A stretch of 64,000 nt of DNA from Roseiarcus sp963787135 (GCA_963787135.1 CAWBBW010000043.1:1-64000); one strand, 5' to 3'; counted from the first letter of the stretch, positions 29,932 to 38,673 are shown. Made by a program: numbers and translations. The notes: a model not told the origin generated them from the sequence alone.

Positions 29932-29985
29932 TGTACTCTTTCGCATAGAATAGCGCCTGTCAAGAGTTCTATGCAATATGGTACA
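29932..29985. promoter_or_regulatory. Double palindrome between GST and TetR genes, probable operator
   Basis: TGTAC, six bases, GCATAGAA at 29932-29950 is mirrored by TTCTATGC, six bases, GTACA at 29967-29985, with 16 bases between. Both blocks match perfectly as inverted repeats. The right block contains the TetR start codon (29978), so binding would block that gene directly and cover the GST promoter as well. Confidence 0.65.
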
Positions 29986-30667
29986 AAAATCACGGAGCTC
30001 CGCTGAACGACCGCAGCGTCGCCGCGGCCGCCCGCGCGCTTTCGATCCCGACGCGGCGCTGACCCAGGCGATGGACGTGTTCTGGAAGAAAGGCTTCGCG
30101 GCGACCTCACTCGATGACTTGAGCGCTGCGACCGGCCTCAACCGGCCGAGCCTCTACGGCGCGTTCGGCGACAAGCGGGCGCTCTATGTCCAGGCCTATC
30201 GGCGCTATCGCGAACATGTGCGCGAAACCTTCACGCCGCTGTTCGCCGGGCCAGCGCCACTGAGGACGAAGCTCAGGCGCATGCTTCTCGCGGCGCTCGA
30301 ACTTTATCTCAGCGGCGAGGACGGGCCGCGCGGCTGCTTCACCGTGCTGACGGCGTCCTCCGACGCGATCTCCGATCCGGAGATACGGGCCATCGTCGCC
30401 GAGGCGATCGAATCCACCGATCGCGGTTTCGGGCGGCTGTTCGCCGAGGCCCGTGCGGCAGGCGAACTCCCCCCTGAAGCGGATGCGCGGCGCCTTGCGC
30501 GCATGGCCTCGGCGACGGTCCATACGCTCTCCATCCGCGCCCGCGCCCGCACGCCGCGCGCGGCGCTCGTCCCGATCGTCGACGATGCGGTGATCACGAT
30601 TTGTGGGCCGGCGCCGGGGCGCTCGATGGCGGGAGCTACGAAGCCGAAGGGGAACGATGCGACGTAG
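29978..30667 (+). CDS. TetR-family transcriptional regulator
   Basis: A 229 aa regulator. The helix-turn-helix is in ALTQAMDVFWKKGFAATSLDDLSAATGL with RPSLYGAFGDKRALY directly after, as in the YxaF/AcrR-like group that controls detoxification genes. The C-terminal part is a helical ligand domain (ARRLARMASATVHTLSIRARA). It most likely represses itself and the divergent GST gene, given the palindrome in the shared 68-bp interval. Confidence 0.9.
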   Translation: MVQKSRSSAERPQRRRGRPRAFDPDAALTQAMDVFWKKGFAATSLDDLSAATGLNRPSLYGAFGDKRALYVQAYRRYREHVRETFTPLFAGPAPLRTKLRRMLLAALELYLSGEDGPRGCFTVLTASSDAISDPEIRAIVAEAIESTDRGFGRLFAEARAAGELPPEADARRLARMASATVHTLSIRARARTPRAALVPIVDDAVITICGPAPGRSMAGATKPKGNDAT

Positions 30668-30806
30668 GGCGTAGGCCGCGCCTGAATCGTCCTTGCGGGC
30701 TTTGACAAATCCGGGCGGCGATGTGTTTTACGCTTTGGGAGGGGGTTGGCAGTAAGGTTGCGAGAGCGTCGCCGACAAGGCCGCGCGGTCACCATAGGAG
30801 TCGCCA

Positions 30807-31130
30807 ATGATCGTCGCCACGACAGAAAACGTCGCCGGCCACCGGACGGTGCAAACGCTCGGGCAATGTTTCGGGGTCGTCGTTCGCAGCCGGGGCCTGG
30901 GCGGCAACGTGATGGCGGGCCTCCGCTCGATCGTGGGCGGAGAGATTCACGAATACACTCAGCTCCTGGAGGAGGCGCGTCGCCACGCCCTCGACCGGCT
31001 CGTCCAGAACGCGACCGCCATGGGAGCGAACGCTGTCCTGATGATGCGCTACGACAGCGCCGAGATCGGCAACACGATGAGCGAGATCGTCGCCTACGGC
31101 ACCGCGGCCGTCATCGAACGGACGCCGTGA
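30807..31130 (+). CDS. YbjQ/UPF0145-family protein
   Basis: A 107 aa protein of the YbjQ family. TTENVAGHRTVQTLGQCFGVVVRSRG and GGEIHEYTQLLEEARRHALDRL match the family, ending in AVLMMRYDSAEIG. These form small pentameric or decameric barrels of unknown role, once called heavy-metal-binding. The start follows AGGAG. It overlaps the next small membrane gene by 4 bp (GTGA). Confidence 0.85.
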   Translation: MIVATTENVAGHRTVQTLGQCFGVVVRSRGLGGNVMAGLRSIVGGEIHEYTQLLEEARRHALDRLVQNATAMGANAVLMMRYDSAEIGNTMSEIVAYGTAAVIERTP

Positions 31131-31369
31131 CCGGCGTGCTCGTTGTTATCGTGTGGATCGCGATCCCCGCTGCGCTATTTCTGATCTGGCTCGTGTTCCG
31201 TAAGGGCGGCTACAAGCGGGAGCCCCTGGACGCGCCGCCGGGCAGGGACTGGGCCCTCACCGAGGAACGCTTCGTCGATCCGAACTCGGGCGAATTGCTC
31301 GAAGTCTGGTACTGCGCCCGAACCGGCGAGCGCGCTTACGTCCGGGCGCGGCAGGGCCAGTCGCCGTGA
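31127..31369 (+). CDS. Small single-pass membrane protein, coupled to YbjQ gene
   Basis: An 80 aa protein with one N-terminal membrane helix (VLVVIVWIAIPAALFLIWLVF) and a soluble tail with ERFVDPNSGELLEVWYCARTGERAYV. The GTG start overlaps the YbjQ stop, indicating translational coupling. The tail resembles nothing I can name. A role with YbjQ at the membrane is suggested only by the overlap. Confidence 0.7.
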   Translation: MTGVLVVIVWIAIPAALFLIWLVFRKGGYKREPLDAPPGRDWALTEERFVDPNSGELLEVWYCARTGERAYVRARQGQSP

Positions 31370-31498
31370 AAGGCGCCCCTTTCGGCAGCTCGCCCAATCA
31401 ATGCCGCAAGGTCGGACCGCTTTCGGCTGGGGGCCGTCTTAATCTCTTCGCTTCCTGCACATAACATTCCGTGCGCCAATTTCGAGGAGGAGCGCGCC

Positions 31499-32272
31499 AT
31501 GGCCACGCCGACCGGGAAATTCGTCTGGTACGAATATATGGGGAACGACCTGAAGGCGGCCGCGGATTTTTATACGCACGTCGTCGGCTGGACCGCAAGG
31601 GACGGAGGGATGGCCGACTTCCCCTATGAGATCCTCTCGGCCGGCGACCATATGGTCGCCGGGATGATGGATATCCCCGCAGAGGCCAGAGCGATGGGCG
31701 CGAGGCCGAGCTGGATGGGCTACATCTGGGTCGAGGATGTCGACGCAGCGCTGCCGAAGCTCACCGCCGCGGGCGGCAAGGGCTATAAGCCGCCGTCCGA
31801 TATTCCGGGCGTCGGCCGTTTCGCCGTCGTCGCCGACCCCTATGGCGGGGCCTTCATGCTGTTTCGCGATGCGGGCGGCAATCCGCCTCCGCCTCCGCCG
31901 GCGGGCACGCCGGGCCTCGTGGGCTGGCACGAACTGCATGCTGACGACGGCGCCAAGGCGCTCGATTTCTATTGCAACTTCTTCGGCTGGAAAAAGACCA
32001 GCGATTTCGACATGGGGCCGATGGGAGTCTATCGCATGTTCGAGACAGGCCACGGCGAGCAGGGCGGGATGATGACGCGGATGCCCCAGACGCCGATGTC
32101 GTTCTGGCTCTATTATGTCAACGTCAATTCGGTCGACGCCGCCGCTGAGCGCATCAAGGCGAAAGGCGGCCAGATCATCAACGGCCCGCACGAAGTGCCC
32201 GGCGGCCAATGGATCGTGCAGGCGACCGATCCCCAAGGCGCGATGTTTGCCCTCCTTTCAGCCAAGCGGTGA
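31499..32272 (+). CDS. Two-domain VOC-family (glyoxalase/dioxygenase fold) protein
   Basis: A 257 aa protein made of two VOC modules, each opening with a short strand and YTHVVGWTARD / YCNFFGWKKTSDF. FVWYEYMGNDLKAAADFY and GWHELHADDGAKALDFY show the internal repeat. Such proteins bind a metal and act as isomerases, dioxygenases or drug-binding proteins. The substrate is unknown. ATG 31499 follows GAGGAG. Confidence 0.85.
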   Translation: MATPTGKFVWYEYMGNDLKAAADFYTHVVGWTARDGGMADFPYEILSAGDHMVAGMMDIPAEARAMGARPSWMGYIWVEDVDAALPKLTAAGGKGYKPPSDIPGVGRFAVVADPYGGAFMLFRDAGGNPPPPPPAGTPGLVGWHELHADDGAKALDFYCNFFGWKKTSDFDMGPMGVYRMFETGHGEQGGMMTRMPQTPMSFWLYYVNVNSVDAAAERIKAKGGQIINGPHEVPGGQWIVQATDPQGAMFALLSAKR

Positions 32273-32373
32273 GGGATACTGGGCGGCGGCGTTAGCGGAG
32301 CCGCGTCGTCCGAGTCTCAGCCCCCTCGAGAATGTCTCCCGGTAGCCCTCCTCGTCAATTTCAACTCGGCCTC

Positions 32374-32402
32374 TTGACTGCATACCAACTGGTTGGTACT
32401 GA
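32374..32402 (+). promoter_or_regulatory. Palindrome of TetR-operator type without an intact regulator
   Basis: TACCAAC-TG-GTTGGTA at 32383-32398 lies just downstream of a -35-like TTGACT (32374-32379). An ATG follows at 32408, but its frame ends after 28 codons (MTSKQAIAKPSNAKA...). This looks like the promoter and first codons of a TetR-type gene whose body is gone. The remaining interval to the next gene holds nothing else recognisable. Confidence 0.45.
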
Positions 32403-32543
32403 CCCTCATGACCTCGAAACAGGCCATCGCTAAGCCCAGCAACGCGAAGGCGGCTGCAGACGCCAGCCGAGCCTCGGCGCCGCCGTGCACGTAATCCTCT
32501 TCAAGGGCTACCGTGCGCCTCACCCCGAACCGGAGCGTGTCCA

Positions 32544-33023
32544 ATGACCGATCAGAAAATCACGCCGTGCCTCTGGTTCGACATGAAAGCGGAGGAGGCG
32601 GTGGCGCACTACCTCTCGATCTTCGAGTCGGGAAGGATCGTGACGACCGCACGCTATGGAGGAGCCGGTCCAGGCCCGGTCGGGGCGGTGATGACCATCC
32701 TGTTCGAGATCGAGGGCCAGCAATTCCTGGCTCTCAACGGCGGCCCTCATTTCAAGTTCACCCCGGCGATCTCGCTCATCGTCGATTGCTCGACCCAGGC
32801 CGAGGTCGACAAGCTCTGGGACCGGCTCGGGGAGGGCGGCGAGCCGGGCCAATGCGGGTGGCTCACCGACAAGTTCGGCGTCAGCTGGCAGATCGTGCCG
32901 AACCTTGTGCCGCAGATCATGCAGAGCGGCGACGCCGCGGCGATCGAGCGCGTCATGCGCGCCGTGATGCCGATGAAAAAGCTCGACATGGCAAAGCTAC
33001 AACTCGCTTTTGACGCCAAGTAA
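32544..33023 (+). CDS. PhnB-like VOC-family protein
   Basis: A 159 aa protein: ITPCLWFDMKAEEAVAHYLSIFESGRI at the N-terminus and KFGVSWQIVPNLVPQIMQSGD near the end are hallmarks of the PhnB / 3-demethylubiquinone-methyltransferase-like VOC group. Despite that name these are not shown to be methyltransferases. GGAG precedes the ATG by 8 bp. It leads a run of small genes extending to 36725. Confidence 0.85.
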   Translation: MTDQKITPCLWFDMKAEEAVAHYLSIFESGRIVTTARYGGAGPGPVGAVMTILFEIEGQQFLALNGGPHFKFTPAISLIVDCSTQAEVDKLWDRLGEGGEPGQCGWLTDKFGVSWQIVPNLVPQIMQSGDAAAIERVMRAVMPMKKLDMAKLQLAFDAK

Positions 33024-33034
33024 CGGGGAGGTCC

Positions 33035-34321
33035 ATGAGGAACGCCCGCATTGAGCAGTCAATTCCGCGAGCACGGTCGTCGTTCGGATTGGAGAGTTGC
33101 GCCAGTATCCCGAGCTTGGCTGAATCTTTGCGACAACAACTCGTGTCACCCGTGGACGTCGTGGCTTCATGCCTGGAACGAATAGAGCGCCTGGAGCCGC
33201 GGCTCGGTGCATTCATTACCGTCACCGCTGAGAGTGCAGCGGAAGAGGCGAAGGCTGCTGAACGCGACATAGCACGAGGGAAGAGGAAGGGTTTCCTGCA
33301 CGGGATTCCCGTCGGCATAAAAGACTTTTATGACACGGCCGGGATTCGAACGACGGCCGCATTCGAGCATTTCAGGGATCGCATCCCCGCGAAAGACGCA
33401 GCGCCGGTCCAGAAGTTGAGAGACGCCGGCGCAATCATCATCGGAAAAACGAACATGCACAGGCTCGGCATGGGAACGACCGGGTTGGAGAGCTGTTTTG
33501 GACCCGCGAAGAATCCCTGGAATCCCGATTTCATTGCCGGTGGTTCGTCGAGCGGATCGGCGGCGGCGGTTGCGAGCGGCATGTGCTTTGCAACGCTGGA
33601 CACTGACGCCATCGGCTCTTGCCGATTGCCGGCCGCGTGCTGCGGCGTGGTCGGCTTCAAGGGAACCTACGGTCTCGTTGACATTACGGGCATCCTGGCA
33701 GGCGAACAGCCGCCAAGCGAAGACATCCGATGGTCGTCTCATGCCGCCGTCATGACGCGCAATGTCGAGGACACGGCGGTGGTCCTTGACGCGCTCGTCG
33801 AGCGACGCGGCGATGAGGGATTGGGTTCATTTGTCGACAGTCTGAATCAGGCAGCGGATCTCCGGATCGGCGTCGCAAACAATGTGAGAGTGGATGGGGA
33901 AGTCAGCGAGGCGTTCGAGCGGGCCGTCGAGACGATCCAAAGCCTTGGGCGCCGCGTCGACGCAGTCGCGGCCCCGCTTACCGATCTCAGCAAAGGCATA
34001 ACGGGCATTGAAGAAGGTCGACGGACCGTCGCTGACCGCTACTTTGGCGACATCGACCTGCTGCTGCTGCCAACGACGCGAACCGTCACGCCGCGAGTTG
34101 ACGAGGCGAAGCGCAATCCCATGGCGCTGTCGGCCGAAAACACGATGTTCGCCAATTATTTTGGTCTGCCGGCCATTAGCGTTCCCTGCGGTTTCGACGG
34201 GCGCGGGCTCCCGCTCGGACTGCAAATTGTCGGCAGGCCCTGGGACGATCGTTCCGTTCTTCGACTGGCCTACCGGTATCAGGCGGCGAGCGGACACAAC
34301 TCAACGCCCCCGCTCGCATAG
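33035..34321 (+). CDS. Amidase (amidase signature family)
   Basis: A 428 aa amidase. The catalytic Lys is in GIPVGIKDFYDTAGI, and the Gly/Ser-rich signature AGGSSSGSAAAVASG with the nucleophile segment AIGSCRLPAACCGVVGFKGTYG follows. The C-terminus FGLPAISVPCGFDGRGLPLGLQ is typical. The family includes GatA-like and aryl amidases; nothing here indicates tRNA work. The gene starts 11 bp after the VOC stop. Confidence 0.9.
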   Translation: MRNARIEQSIPRARSSFGLESCASIPSLAESLRQQLVSPVDVVASCLERIERLEPRLGAFITVTAESAAEEAKAAERDIARGKRKGFLHGIPVGIKDFYDTAGIRTTAAFEHFRDRIPAKDAAPVQKLRDAGAIIIGKTNMHRLGMGTTGLESCFGPAKNPWNPDFIAGGSSSGSAAAVASGMCFATLDTDAIGSCRLPAACCGVVGFKGTYGLVDITGILAGEQPPSEDIRWSSHAAVMTRNVEDTAVVLDALVERRGDEGLGSFVDSLNQAADLRIGVANNVRVDGEVSEAFERAVETIQSLGRRVDAVAAPLTDLSKGITGIEEGRRTVADRYFGDIDLLLLPTTRTVTPRVDEAKRNPMALSAENTMFANYFGLPAISVPCGFDGRGLPLGLQIVGRPWDDRSVLRLAYRYQAASGHNSTPPLA

Positions 34322-34433
34322 GATCTTCGGTCAGTCGACATCGGCGGTTGCGTCTGTCGCTGCGGGGTCCGGCCATCGGTCAATCATCAGTCAATTGCAA
34401 CAGGCCTTCGCGGCCAACTGAAGGAGGAACACC

Positions 34434-34496
34434 ATGACCAACCCATCCGTTGCGCCCGGTCGCCATCGTTCCAGCACCATGGGAGACCAACCATGA
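34434..34496 (+). CDS. 20-residue leader peptide before the DUF899 gene
   Basis: An ATG at 34434 with a strong AAGGAGG ribosome site opens a 20-codon frame (MTNPSVAPGRHRSSTMGDQP) that ends in an ATGA overlap with the DUF899 start. The DUF899 gene itself has only GGGAGA inside this small frame. The arrangement would couple translation of DUF899 to the leader. It may also be a relic of a shifted start site. Too short for any homology claim. Confidence 0.45.
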   Translation: MTNPSVAPGRHRSSTMGDQP

Positions 34497-35206
34497 CCGT
34501 CGCCAATACTCAATCTCTCACGCCGGCGCTCGAACTCGCGCGCGCCGATCGGGTGACGATCCCCAACGAAAGTGCCGAATATCGCGCCGCCCGCACGGCG
34601 CTGCTCGCAGAGGAGATCGAACTGCGGCGTCACATCGCGCGCGTCGCTGAACAGCGTCGGGCACTGCCGCCCGGCGGCCCGATCATTGGCGACTATCGCT
34701 TCGAGGGCGAGAACGGTCCGACGAACTTTGCCGGCCTCTTCGGCGACAAGCAGACCCTGGTGGTCTATAGCTACATGTTTGGGCCCGAGAGAGAGCGCCC
34801 GTGTCCGATGTGCACCAACACTCTCGGCGCTTGGGAAGGCAACGCGGCCGACATCGGCCAGCGGGTTTCGCTCGCCGTCGTCGCCCGCTCGCCGATCGAG
34901 CGCCTGAGCGCCTGGAAACGCGAACGCGGCTGGCGGAGCCTCCGCCTTTTCAGCGACCTCAACGGCGCGTACTCGCGTGACTATTTCGGGCTCCTGCCTA
35001 ACGGCTCGGAGGTCCCGGCGCTTAATGTGTTCACCCGCCGCGACGGGACAATCCGGCATTTCTGGTCGGGTGAGATGACGAGCTCGACCGCCGATCCGGG
35101 GCAGGACCCGCGCGGCGCGCCCGACCCGGCGCCGCTATGGATGGTGCTGGATTTGACGCCGGAAGGACGGGCCGCGGACTGGTATCCGAAGCTCGACTAC
35201 GTCTGA
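34493..35206 (+). CDS. DUF899-family thioredoxin-like protein
   Basis: A 237 aa protein of the DUF899 group, which has a thioredoxin-like fold. SAEYRAARTALLAEEIELRRHI at the N-terminus, LVVYSYMFGPERERPCPMCTNTLGAWEG (with a C-x-x-C) and LNVFTRRDGTIRHFWSGEM are family features. The CPMC pair may be redox active. Function is unknown. The neighbours (VOC, YciI-like, aldo/keto reductase) suggest a small-molecule stress or detoxification setting. Confidence 0.85.
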   Translation: MTVANTQSLTPALELARADRVTIPNESAEYRAARTALLAEEIELRRHIARVAEQRRALPPGGPIIGDYRFEGENGPTNFAGLFGDKQTLVVYSYMFGPERERPCPMCTNTLGAWEGNAADIGQRVSLAVVARSPIERLSAWKRERGWRSLRLFSDLNGAYSRDYFGLLPNGSEVPALNVFTRRDGTIRHFWSGEMTSSTADPGQDPRGAPDPAPLWMVLDLTPEGRAADWYPKLDYV

Positions 35207-35240
35207 ACGCCAACCGAACCCACTGACTGGAGAGCACGCA

Positions 35241-35600
35241 ATGCGCGTCATGGTGATCGTCAAAGCGACTAATGATTCGGAGGCTGGCGCGTTGCCGAGC
35301 GCTCAACTCATGGCGGACATGGGCGCCTTCAACCAGAAGCTGATCGAGGCCGGGATCATGCTCGACGGCGCGGGCGTAAAGCCCACGAGCAAAGGCGCGC
35401 GCGTCGCCTTTTCCGGGAAGGACCGGACGGTGACGGAGGGTCCCTTCGGTAATGTCGGGGAGCTCGTTTCCGGATACTGGATCTGGAAGGTCAAGGACCT
35501 CGACGAGGCGATCGATTGGGTCAAGCGCTGCCCCAATCCGATGCCCGGGCCGTCGACCATCGAAATCCGCCAGCTCTACGAGATGGAGGACTTCGCCTGA
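35241..35600 (+). CDS. YciI-like / DGPF-domain protein
   Basis: A 119 aa ferredoxin-fold protein: MRVMVIVKATNDSEAG, GRV-type strand ARVAFSGKDRTVTEGPFGNVGELVSGYW (EGPF in place of DGPF) and IEIRQLYEMEDF. Related genes sit beside ECF sigma factors and VOC proteins in many genomes; no sigma factor is visible here. GGAGAG precedes the start. Biochemical role unknown. Confidence 0.85.
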   Translation: MRVMVIVKATNDSEAGALPSAQLMADMGAFNQKLIEAGIMLDGAGVKPTSKGARVAFSGKDRTVTEGPFGNVGELVSGYWIWKVKDLDEAIDWVKRCPNPMPGPSTIEIRQLYEMEDFA

Positions 35601-35614
35601 TTGCCGGACTGCAA

Positions 35615-35672
35615 ACGCGGTCGATAGGGCGCCCGGAAGGACGCTCGTCTTTCGACGGGCTATCGACCGCGT
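35615..35672. repeat. Long-stem inverted repeat, likely terminator
   Basis: ACGCGGTCGATAG at 35615-35627 and its perfect complement at 35660-35672 form a 13-bp stem around a 32-bp loop. The loop contains a CGTCTTTCGACG segment also present in the hairpin at 9295-9318. It sits between the YciI-like gene and the aldo/keto reductase gene and would end or attenuate transcription between them. Confidence 0.55.
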
Positions 35673-35729
35673 CTGGCCGCGCTCGCCGAGCGCAGATACA
35701 ATCCTCGCTGCATTGAGAGGAACGTATCC

Positions 35730-36725
35730 ATGGCCATGAGCAAGCGCAAGCTGGGGCGTCAGGGCCTCGAGGTTTCGGCGATCGGTCTCGGCTGCATGGG
35801 GATGAGCCAGTCCTATGGTCCGGCCGACGAGACGGAATCGATCGCGACGCTCCATCGCGCGATCGAACTCGGATGCACGTTTCTCGACACCGCCGAGGGC
35901 TATGGCCCGTTCGCCAACGAGGAGCTGATCGGGCGCGCGCTCAAAGGGCGTCGCGACGAGGTCACGATCGCGACCAAATTCGGCTTTCGCTTCGAGGGCG
36001 GCAAGCAGGTCGCCGCCGTATGCGACAGCCGGCCGCAAACGATCCGGAAAGCCGTCGATGGATCGCTCACCCGGCTCAAGACCGACAGGATCGATCTCCT
36101 CTACCAGCACCGGGTCGACCCGGCCGTCCCCATTGCTGACGTGGCCGGGACCGTCGGCGACCTCATCAGGGAGGGCAAGGCGCGCTTCTTCGGTCTCTCC
36201 GAGGCCGGCATCGCCAATATCCGCCGCGCCCATGCCGAGCACCCGGTTTCGGCGTTGCAAAGCGAATATTCGCTCTGGGAACGCAATCTCGAGGACGAAA
36301 TATTGCCGGCGCTGCGCGAGCTCGGAATCGGCCTCGTGCCGTTCTCGCCGCTCGGCCGCGGCTTCCTGACCGGCGAGGCGAAGCGCGCGGAGGATTATCC
36401 GGAGGGGGACTATCGCCGGATGGATCCGCGCTATCAGGGAGAGAATTTCGACGCCAACGTCGCGGCCGCGCGGATCGTTCGCGAGGTTGCGGCGGCCAAG
36501 GGCGCGAAGCCCGGCCAGATCGCGCTCGCCTGGCTCCTGCACAAGGGCGGCGACATCGTCCCGATCCCAGGCACCAAGCGGCGGACCTATCTCGAAGAGA
36601 ATGTCGCGGCCGAGGCCATTGACCTCGATGCGAATGAAATAAGCGCGCTCGACGAGGCTATGGCGCCGGGCAAGATAGCCGGGCCGCGCTACCCCGAATG
36701 GATCATGGCGACGATCGACCGCTGA
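35730..36725 (+). CDS. Aldo/keto reductase
   Basis: A 331 aa NADPH-dependent reductase with a TIM-barrel pattern. The catalytic tetrad is visible: Asp in CTFLDTAEGYGPF and Tyr in the same motif, Lys in IATKFGFRFEGG, His in LLYQHRVDPAVP. LQSEYSLWERNLE and LVPFSPLGRGFLTG are typical of the AKR12/13-like bacterial group. GAGAGGAA precedes the ATG. Likely reduces aldehydes or quinones; substrate not defined. Confidence 0.9.
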   Translation: MAMSKRKLGRQGLEVSAIGLGCMGMSQSYGPADETESIATLHRAIELGCTFLDTAEGYGPFANEELIGRALKGRRDEVTIATKFGFRFEGGKQVAAVCDSRPQTIRKAVDGSLTRLKTDRIDLLYQHRVDPAVPIADVAGTVGDLIREGKARFFGLSEAGIANIRRAHAEHPVSALQSEYSLWERNLEDEILPALRELGIGLVPFSPLGRGFLTGEAKRAEDYPEGDYRRMDPRYQGENFDANVAAARIVREVAAAKGAKPGQIALAWLLHKGGDIVPIPGTKRRTYLEENVAAEAIDLDANEISALDEAMAPGKIAGPRYPEWIMATIDR

Positions 36726-36740
36726 GGCCACCATGCGCCG

Positions 36741-37934
36741 TCAGCAAGGATCGCTCCGACGCTCTACGACCACGTTCTGCGGCCCCGCGACCCGATAGCG
36801 AACGCCTGCCCAGTCGATCGTTCGCGAGAGCGGCGCGCCGGCGGCGCAGAGCGCATGGATCAGGAGCCAGACCGGGCGGAGCCAACGCTCGGCCCGCCAC
36901 CGCCGCGCGTCGCGCGGGCCGCAGAGTTCGGGCCAGAGCGCGCGCTGGATGCCGCGCCGCAGTCGGGTCCGAACTTCGGCCAGCGCAAGGATAAGGGCGA
37001 GCGAGAGCCATGCTGCCGGCAATCCCGAGACGAAGCTCGGCGCGGCGAGCGCGAGATAGATCGGCGGGGCCCAGAGGAAGACGAGTGCGATCGCCCAGCT
37101 TCCCGGCTGGTGGAGGTAGATGATCCGGTATTGGCGGACGCCGAACGCCACCATCTCGCGCCAGGAGCAGGAGACCGGCGACAAGAGGAGACCCTGTCTC
37201 GGAGCGTGGGCGGTGAGGCCGTGGCGCCGGAGCGCCTCGGCCATCTGCACATCGTCGCTGATTGCGCCCCGCCAGACAGCCTCGATGGCGATCGCTTCAA
37301 GGGTCTTCTGCTTCATCGCGACGCTGCCGCCCCAGACGATCGTCATCGGCAGGACGCCGCGCGGCAGCGCCGCAATCGACGCATTCGCGGCCGCGAGGCA
37401 GCACGAACTCCAGCGATCGTCGGCCGGCGTCATCCAGCGGTATCCGGTCGCCACCGGCCGGCCCGCGTTGACGATGACGGCGACGAGCCGAGGCAGCCAG
37501 AGCGGCGTCGGAAGCGTGTCGGCGTCGATGAAAGCGACGATGTCGTCGTCCGGCCGTAAGCGCTCGAGCGCCGCGAGCTGGTTCCAGACCTTCTGGCCGG
37601 CGTTCGCAGCGAGCCCCGCGACTGTTGTTTCCAGCGGCGCGCCGGGTTCCGCTTCGGCCGCGCGAAGCAGCGCGAACGCCGAGTCGTCCGTGCTCTCGAC
37701 GCTGGCGATGATGCGATAGCGGCCGTATTGCTGGGCTCTCAGCAGCGGCAGGAAGCGATCGAGATTCCGGCCGCCCCGCACCGGCAGGATCACCGCGACA
37801 TTCGGCTCCGATCCCGGAATTTCCGCACGCGGCAGTCCCCGCCGGTAGGCCGCGACCAGCAGGGTCGAGAGCAAACTCTGTGCGCAGAGAAGCGCGAGCG
37901 CGGCGCTGGACACGAGGTTTGTGACAGCCATCAT
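36741..37934 (-). CDS. Membrane-anchored family 2-type glycosyltransferase
   Basis: A 397 aa enzyme with an N-terminal membrane helix (LVSSAALALLCAQSLLSTLLVAA cut short here), a GT-A domain with VAVILPVRGG, DIVAFIDADTLPTP (DxD) and IVWGGSVAMKQK, an ISDDVQMAEALRRHG segment and RQYRIIYLHQP, then C-terminal membrane helices. The layout matches ceramide glucosyltransferase-like GT21 enzymes, so a lipid acceptor is plausible. Divergent from the ParA-like gene. Confidence 0.85.
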   Translation of the reverse strand: MMAVTNLVSSAALALLCAQSLLSTLLVAAYRRGLPRAEIPGSEPNVAVILPVRGGRNLDRFLPLLRAQQYGRYRIIASVESTDDSAFALLRAAEAEPGAPLETTVAGLAANAGQKVWNQLAALERLRPDDDIVAFIDADTLPTPLWLPRLVAVIVNAGRPVATGYRWMTPADDRWSSCCLAAANASIAALPRGVLPMTIVWGGSVAMKQKTLEAIAIEAVWRGAISDDVQMAEALRRHGLTAHAPRQGLLLSPVSCSWREMVAFGVRQYRIIYLHQPGSWAIALVFLWAPPIYLALAAPSFVSGLPAAWLSLALILALAEVRTRLRRGIQRALWPELCGPRDARRWRAERWLRPVWLLIHALCAAGAPLSRTIDWAGVRYRVAGPQNVVVERRSDPC

Positions 37935-38010
37935 TTCCCGAACGCATCGCTCTTGTCACGGGTGCCCGGCGCTATAGCATGGCGCAAGTCGCGACGCGCG
38001 GCCGGAGCCC

Positions 38011-38673
38011 GTGATGGCCAAACCGAAGATACCCATGACGGCGTCTTTCGTCAGCCAGAAGGGCGGGGTGGGCAAGAGCGCGCTGGCGCGCCTGCTTGCC
38101 ATTGGCGCGATCCATCGCGGGCGCAGGACATTGCTCGCCGATTTCGACCTGGATCAACTGACCTGCGTCGAATGGGGCGCCTTGCGCATGCGGGCAAGCC
38201 TCGAGCCGGAAGTCGACGCGCGCGCGTTCAAGAGCCTCAAGAGGCTGCGCAAGGACGAAGGCGTCGTCGACTTTATCGTCGCCGATACGCGCGGCCTCGC
38301 CGACGACCTCTCAACCGAAATCGCCGAGGACAGCGACGTCGTGTTTCTGCCGACCGGCGTGTCGCAGGACGACCTGAGGCCGACACTGTCGCTGGCGCGG
38401 AAGCTCGCGCGGCGCGGCGCCGAGGGGCGGCTCGTTGTCGTCCTGTCGAAGGTCGGCCGCTCGGAGACGCAGTTCGGCCGCGCGGTCGAGACGATCGAGG
38501 AGGCGGGCTTCGAACTCTTGAGCGAGCACTGGCCGCAACGCGACGGCTTCCAGAGCGATCTCGACGCCGGCCGCGCCGGCCGCGAGGCGCGCAACCCCTA
38601 CTTGCGCGAGATCGCCGAGCGAATGGAAGAGGCGCTCTGGTCGCGCACGATGAAGGCGAAGCCGCGGGTATGA
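38011..38673 (+). CDS. Orphan ParA/MinD-type ATPase
   Basis: A 220 aa P-loop ATPase with the deviant Walker A SQKGGVGKSALARLLA, LLADFDLDQLT and VVDFIVADTRGL. The lysine of KGGVGK needed for ParA dimer formation is present. No parB-like gene or partner accompanies it. GTG 38011 and ATG 38014 are both possible starts. It could position a membrane or envelope complex; the nearby glycosyltransferase is only a neighbour. Confidence 0.8.
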   Translation: MMAKPKIPMTASFVSQKGGVGKSALARLLAIGAIHRGRRTLLADFDLDQLTCVEWGALRMRASLEPEVDARAFKSLKRLRKDEGVVDFIVADTRGLADDLSTEIAEDSDVVFLPTGVSQDDLRPTLSLARKLARRGAEGRLVVVLSKVGRSETQFGRAVETIEEAGFELLSEHWPQRDGFQSDLDAGRAGREARNPYLREIAERMEEALWSRTMKAKPRV

